NCBI GenBank assembly: GCA_019022495.1
Contig: JAFEKR010000002.1
Location: 1,488,001-1,552,000 of the forward strand
Reading direction: 5' to 3'
DNA length: 64,000 bases
From: Epichloe hybrida
Lineage: Eukaryota; Ascomycota; Sordariomycetes; Hypocreales; Clavicipitaceae
Positions 60,579 to 64,000 of the stretch are shown piece after piece (within the stretch, counting starts at the first letter, position 1; every line of letters starts with the position of its first letter). The position numbers and the translations under genes are program-made. The notes beneath the pieces were generated by a model. The model was not told the origin of the DNA. It worked only from the letters and a program-made list of their open reading frames with translations, and searched no databases.

Positions 60579-63500
60579 ACACTAGTGTGGTTACATACGC
60601 TCTACCCGGGCAACAACAGATAAGTCCCACGACGCGTTTCAGACTCCAGAGCCAGAGGGCAGAGGGGAAATCATTGGACGGAGCGCCGGTCCCCGCTCCA
60701 GTCGGCCAGCTGGCCGACAGCTGGCCGCCAGTACCCGGAATTGCTGGGTGGAAGGAAACGTAGAACTGACAGATGACTTGTTTGATGGATGCTGTCCTCG
60801 TCACGCTTCGATCCAGTGCAATCCAACTCGTAGGGATTGATCAGTCTGAGAACAGCCTTGGAACTGCCGACTCCGGGTTCTGTTCTCGTGATTTTGCTTT
60901 CCAGAGGCTTCGATAATCATGACTTGAACCAGCTTTATCGTGTGCAGTTGGCTTTCGTTTCGTATCTCATACGTTTATTCATACTCCTAGCCAGGACACA
61001 AAATGTCCGAGTCACAAACAACGATTACATCGAGCAAATCTCCGTCCCTCGCGAAAACATGAAGTCAATTACACAGAGCTCCCGCGCGCGATATTACGAC
61101 GCGGTTCCTTGGCGCTCATGTTGACTCCAAGCGGCGTATCCTCCGGAATTGAGTCGAATGTTCATTGGCTAGGTAAGCCTGGCACAATTTTGAAGACCCC
61201 AAGCGTACCTTGGCTTGTTCCAGCCCCTGAATGCCCTCCCTACTCATCAGGCACAGGATGATTCTAACGCCAAGCGACCCCCGAAAAATACAGTGGCCGG
61301 GAGCCTGAGTACATGCTGTCACAGATTGATCCTTGGACGGGCGACAAGCAGAACCAACGAGAACCGAGGCATGTAGAAAACCAGCCTCGATGATGTTCCC
61401 TGTCGGTCGTGAAAAGGCTAATCCAGACATTGTGCATATCGAATCTCACCAGTGGGTACTTGCGGAGGGAGCAAAGAATACCTAGAGGCCGATCTACGAG
61501 TTGGGATCCACGCATCTCTCCTTTTTGACGGGATTTGACTCCATCTTCCCCGGCGATATGGCACTTGCAGGGTCGGCAGTCCGTGAAAAAAAAAAAACAG
61601 GTCAGAGCTTCTTTGTAACCGATGGCGGATCAGGTCAACCCCCCTTTTTTTTTTCTAGGGGAGGGGGGTATAGCCTGGTATTTGATAAACCGACTATTAG
61701 CACGCGACAACAATGAACATGTCGAGCCACATTTGGAGGATGGTTCAATCAGAGGGAAAGCAAGTTTGCAGCTCGCGCACGGGTTCCTGTTTGACCCAAG
61801 GTAGTGTCGATACCGTTCACTGTCCAGATAATAAACCGTTCTAAAACGAGTAGTTTAGCCTAAAGCATCGTCGACTACGTACATATGTCGGCCGCTGCTG
61901 ACATTTCCCACATGGATCGTTGCGGGACAATGGCAGGCACCCGGCGTTGTTGATCTTATTTGCTCATTCGTCATCTTCAGCCCAAGTCCCTTTGACTTAC
62001 TCCCATGTTTTATCGACACAAATTATTACGTCAACTTTGAACCACCGAGATGCTTGAGCCCTCCCCGCCCGAGTCCCTTGAATTCACGTCATAGTGAGCA
62101 CCTGTCCGAGAGTTCCGAGGGGAGAAGGGAGTGGCCACAAGAGAGTAGCCATTCTCCCAGCCAAATTTGACAAACAGCGCTGGGGCGGTCTACTGAAAGT
62201 TGTGTAATGCGGCTGATCAAAGTATGAAAAAAGGTACTGAGAGAACTCTTGTCTCGGTAGTTGGTATTGGACATTAGCGAGTGACATGCTTGGTGTCACA
62301 TTGAGGAACGCAGCGCAAATGCAGACGTCGTGCCGTTGATGCATCGCATTGCTGGTGTGGCTGGCTTGGCTGGCTCACATGACTCTACCGAGATGTGTTG
62401 CTTATGACATATGTCTCACGTTTTTTTCATTATTATTATTTTCTCAACCAAAAAAAAAAAAAAAAAAAAAGGAGGTTGTACCTATCACTTGGAGTGATTT
62501 TCTGCGCGGGCAGGAGCCTGCATTCGGAGATGACAAGGGTTTGTCCGTCTATTGGACGTGGTGAGATATTACAAGCAGCTTGCATGGGACAGTATGTGCC
62601 TCGTATGCCGCCATTTTTTTTTTTCGTTTTGACCAATTCAATGGCTGGTCAATCTGGTGAGTGGCCCGTACGATGAGGGGATACATGCAGTTATGCTTGA
62701 GTATGTACAGGACCGACCGCGGCACACAAGGCTAACCCAAGGCCAGCATGTTGCAATTCATGCACCCATCGAAACGTGGCGGCCTTTTATACGCATAATG
62801 ATCAAAGGCAGGAGTCAGCATCAGCCGATCACGGGTGATCATGCAGCTGCAGGCGCGCACCGTTCCGTGCCCCCAGCCACATTGTTCAGTTTCCATTGGT
62901 TTATTTCCCACGCCCCCGTCTCAGACGTAGCCGTGTTGCGACAGTGAATTCACTAGCGTCCTGTAACCTGTCGTGTTCTGGTACATACACTTCGAAATGG
63001 GAACCGGACAACCGGAGAAGGGGAGAGGGAAGGGAAAAAGGGGGGGAGGGTGGTTAAACAACCTCACCAACTTCTGTCCAGGAGCAAGTGTCACATGCAC
63101 ATGCAATTGCAGGTCTGGTTCTTTCTCACTAATAATGTAACAGTGCTTTTTGCCGAGTCTGATCTGATCATCGTGTGAGGGGTTAAAAGGCTGCCGGTAG
63201 AGGCTGTCTTGTCCGTCTGTCAGTGACGAAGGCCAGCACGACGTTGTTCAAAGGATCGAGCTCAATTGGGCCTGGGCGGCGCAAAAGGCTGAAGCCAGCT
63301 CCCCGAAAAGTAGAACTGCAGCTGGCGGCTTTCACCGCCGATTCTGGGCGTTGGGCTGCTGTGTGAACTGGTGTGGCTCAACCTAGTCAGTTCCTTGATC
63401 GCTTTGTTGGGAGCAAGTCCGCCCTGCAACAGACACTGACTGATTTTGTGTGTGGGTTGATGAGGGGGGGAAAAACAAAAACGTCTCCGTGGCTGTCCCC

Positions 63501-64000
63501 GTCGAAATGCCACATGGTACCGAATGGTTACCGACTACCAGCCCATTTGCATGCTTGTTGGGAAACGTCTTCAAAAGAGGGCCGTCGGAATACGTGCCCC
63601 CAGCCCATTCCATGTGTAGTCCCCTCTTGTTCCGGGCTTCGTGAGCTAATGCCCCCCCCCCTCCCCCCCCGCCGAGGCGGACAATAAATATTTTACAAAT
63701 TCCGATGAACTTGATTAATTTCATTGGCAAGAAATGACTTGTACAAAACTTGCCGCATCAATTGGTTCGAGACTTGCGTCTCAACTTTTAGCTAATAAAT
63801 GAGGCATCTACACGGCCCCGTTTTTTGTCGCGCAATCTCTTTCACACCGCAAAAAGCATGGCAAACTCTGCTCAGTCGTTTCTTCCCAAGCGGCACGAGT
63901 TTGCTTCTCCATGCCAACACACGCCAGTGTTTTTTTTTTTTTTTTTTTTTTTTTTTGGAAATCACTTCGAGCATCCGAGCATCGCAAAGCTCGAAGCCCG
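60579..64000. other. 3.4-kb region without a recognisable gene
   Basis: Open frames of at most about 104 codons occur on both strands, none with convincing domains. Homopolymer runs are frequent: A near 62451-62470, T near 63931-63956 and C near 63652-63668. Together with the repeat pair at 60.05-60.58 kb, it looks like a gene-poor, possibly repeat-derived stretch. The gene to the right is outside the window. Confidence 0.45.

Overview
The window is nuclear DNA of a filamentous ascomycete (Pezizomycotina), most likely a Sordariomycete of the Hypocreales. This is inferred from three things: intron-bearing single-copy eukaryotic genes with GTRNGT donors and CTRAC-like branch points, gene families typical of filamentous fungi (two Zn2Cys6 regulators, an ApsB/Mto1-type scaffold, an ASH1-type SET protein, PFA5), and intergenic DNA rich in microsatellites and poly-purine/pyrimidine runs. 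No operons, phage, CRISPR arrays, rRNA or tRNA genes were seen. Coordinates for multi-exon genes span start codon to stop codon; exon joins are given in the evidence and, unless stated otherwise, sum to whole codons.

Region 1-17.8 kb is a minus-strand block: an edge-truncated low-complexity protein, an orphan exon-like fragment, mitochondrial ATP synthase subunit 9, a MYST histone acetyltransferase whose reading frame is broken, a Zn2Cys6 transcription factor, proteasome lid subunit RPN3 and TFIID/SAGA subunit TAF12. Region 20.9-37.1 kb is a plus-strand block: an acidic conserved fungal protein, a second Zn2Cys6 factor, arginase, a four-helix membrane protein, a 1458-residue ApsB/Mto1 microtubule-organising-centre scaffold, a DUF1993 protein and a small MRX7-like mitochondrial protein that has to be assembled from four short exons. 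Region 38.1-51.5 kb is again minus-strand: palmitoyltransferase PFA5, H3K36 methyltransferase ASH1, lipid-transfer protein SFH5, an RRM protein and Arp2/3 subunit ARPC4. Region 52.9-59.9 kb is mixed: UBP6, a small membrane/coiled-coil protein, sedoheptulose bisphosphatase SHB17 and a SAM-dependent methyltransferase. The last 4 kb has no recognisable gene and carries a duplicated AT-rich repeat.

Most genes are core eukaryotic functions: respiration (ATP9, MRX7), chromatin and transcription (MYST HAT, ASH1, TAF12), proteasome (RPN3, UBP6), cytoskeleton (ApsB, ARPC4), lipid or membrane modification (SFH5, PFA5) and metabolism (arginase, SHB17). They do not form one pathway, and I see no biosynthetic gene cluster. 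The points most worth a second look are tiny or atypical exons (a 3-nt coding exon and a 9-nt terminal exon in ARPC4, an 18-nt exon in the MRX7-like gene, a GC-AG intron in ASH1), the frame break in the MYST gene, a roughly 340-bp pentanucleotide satellite beside ASH1, the paired AT-rich repeat near 60.3 kb, and a short motif, TACGGAGTA, that recurs only in non-coding DNA.
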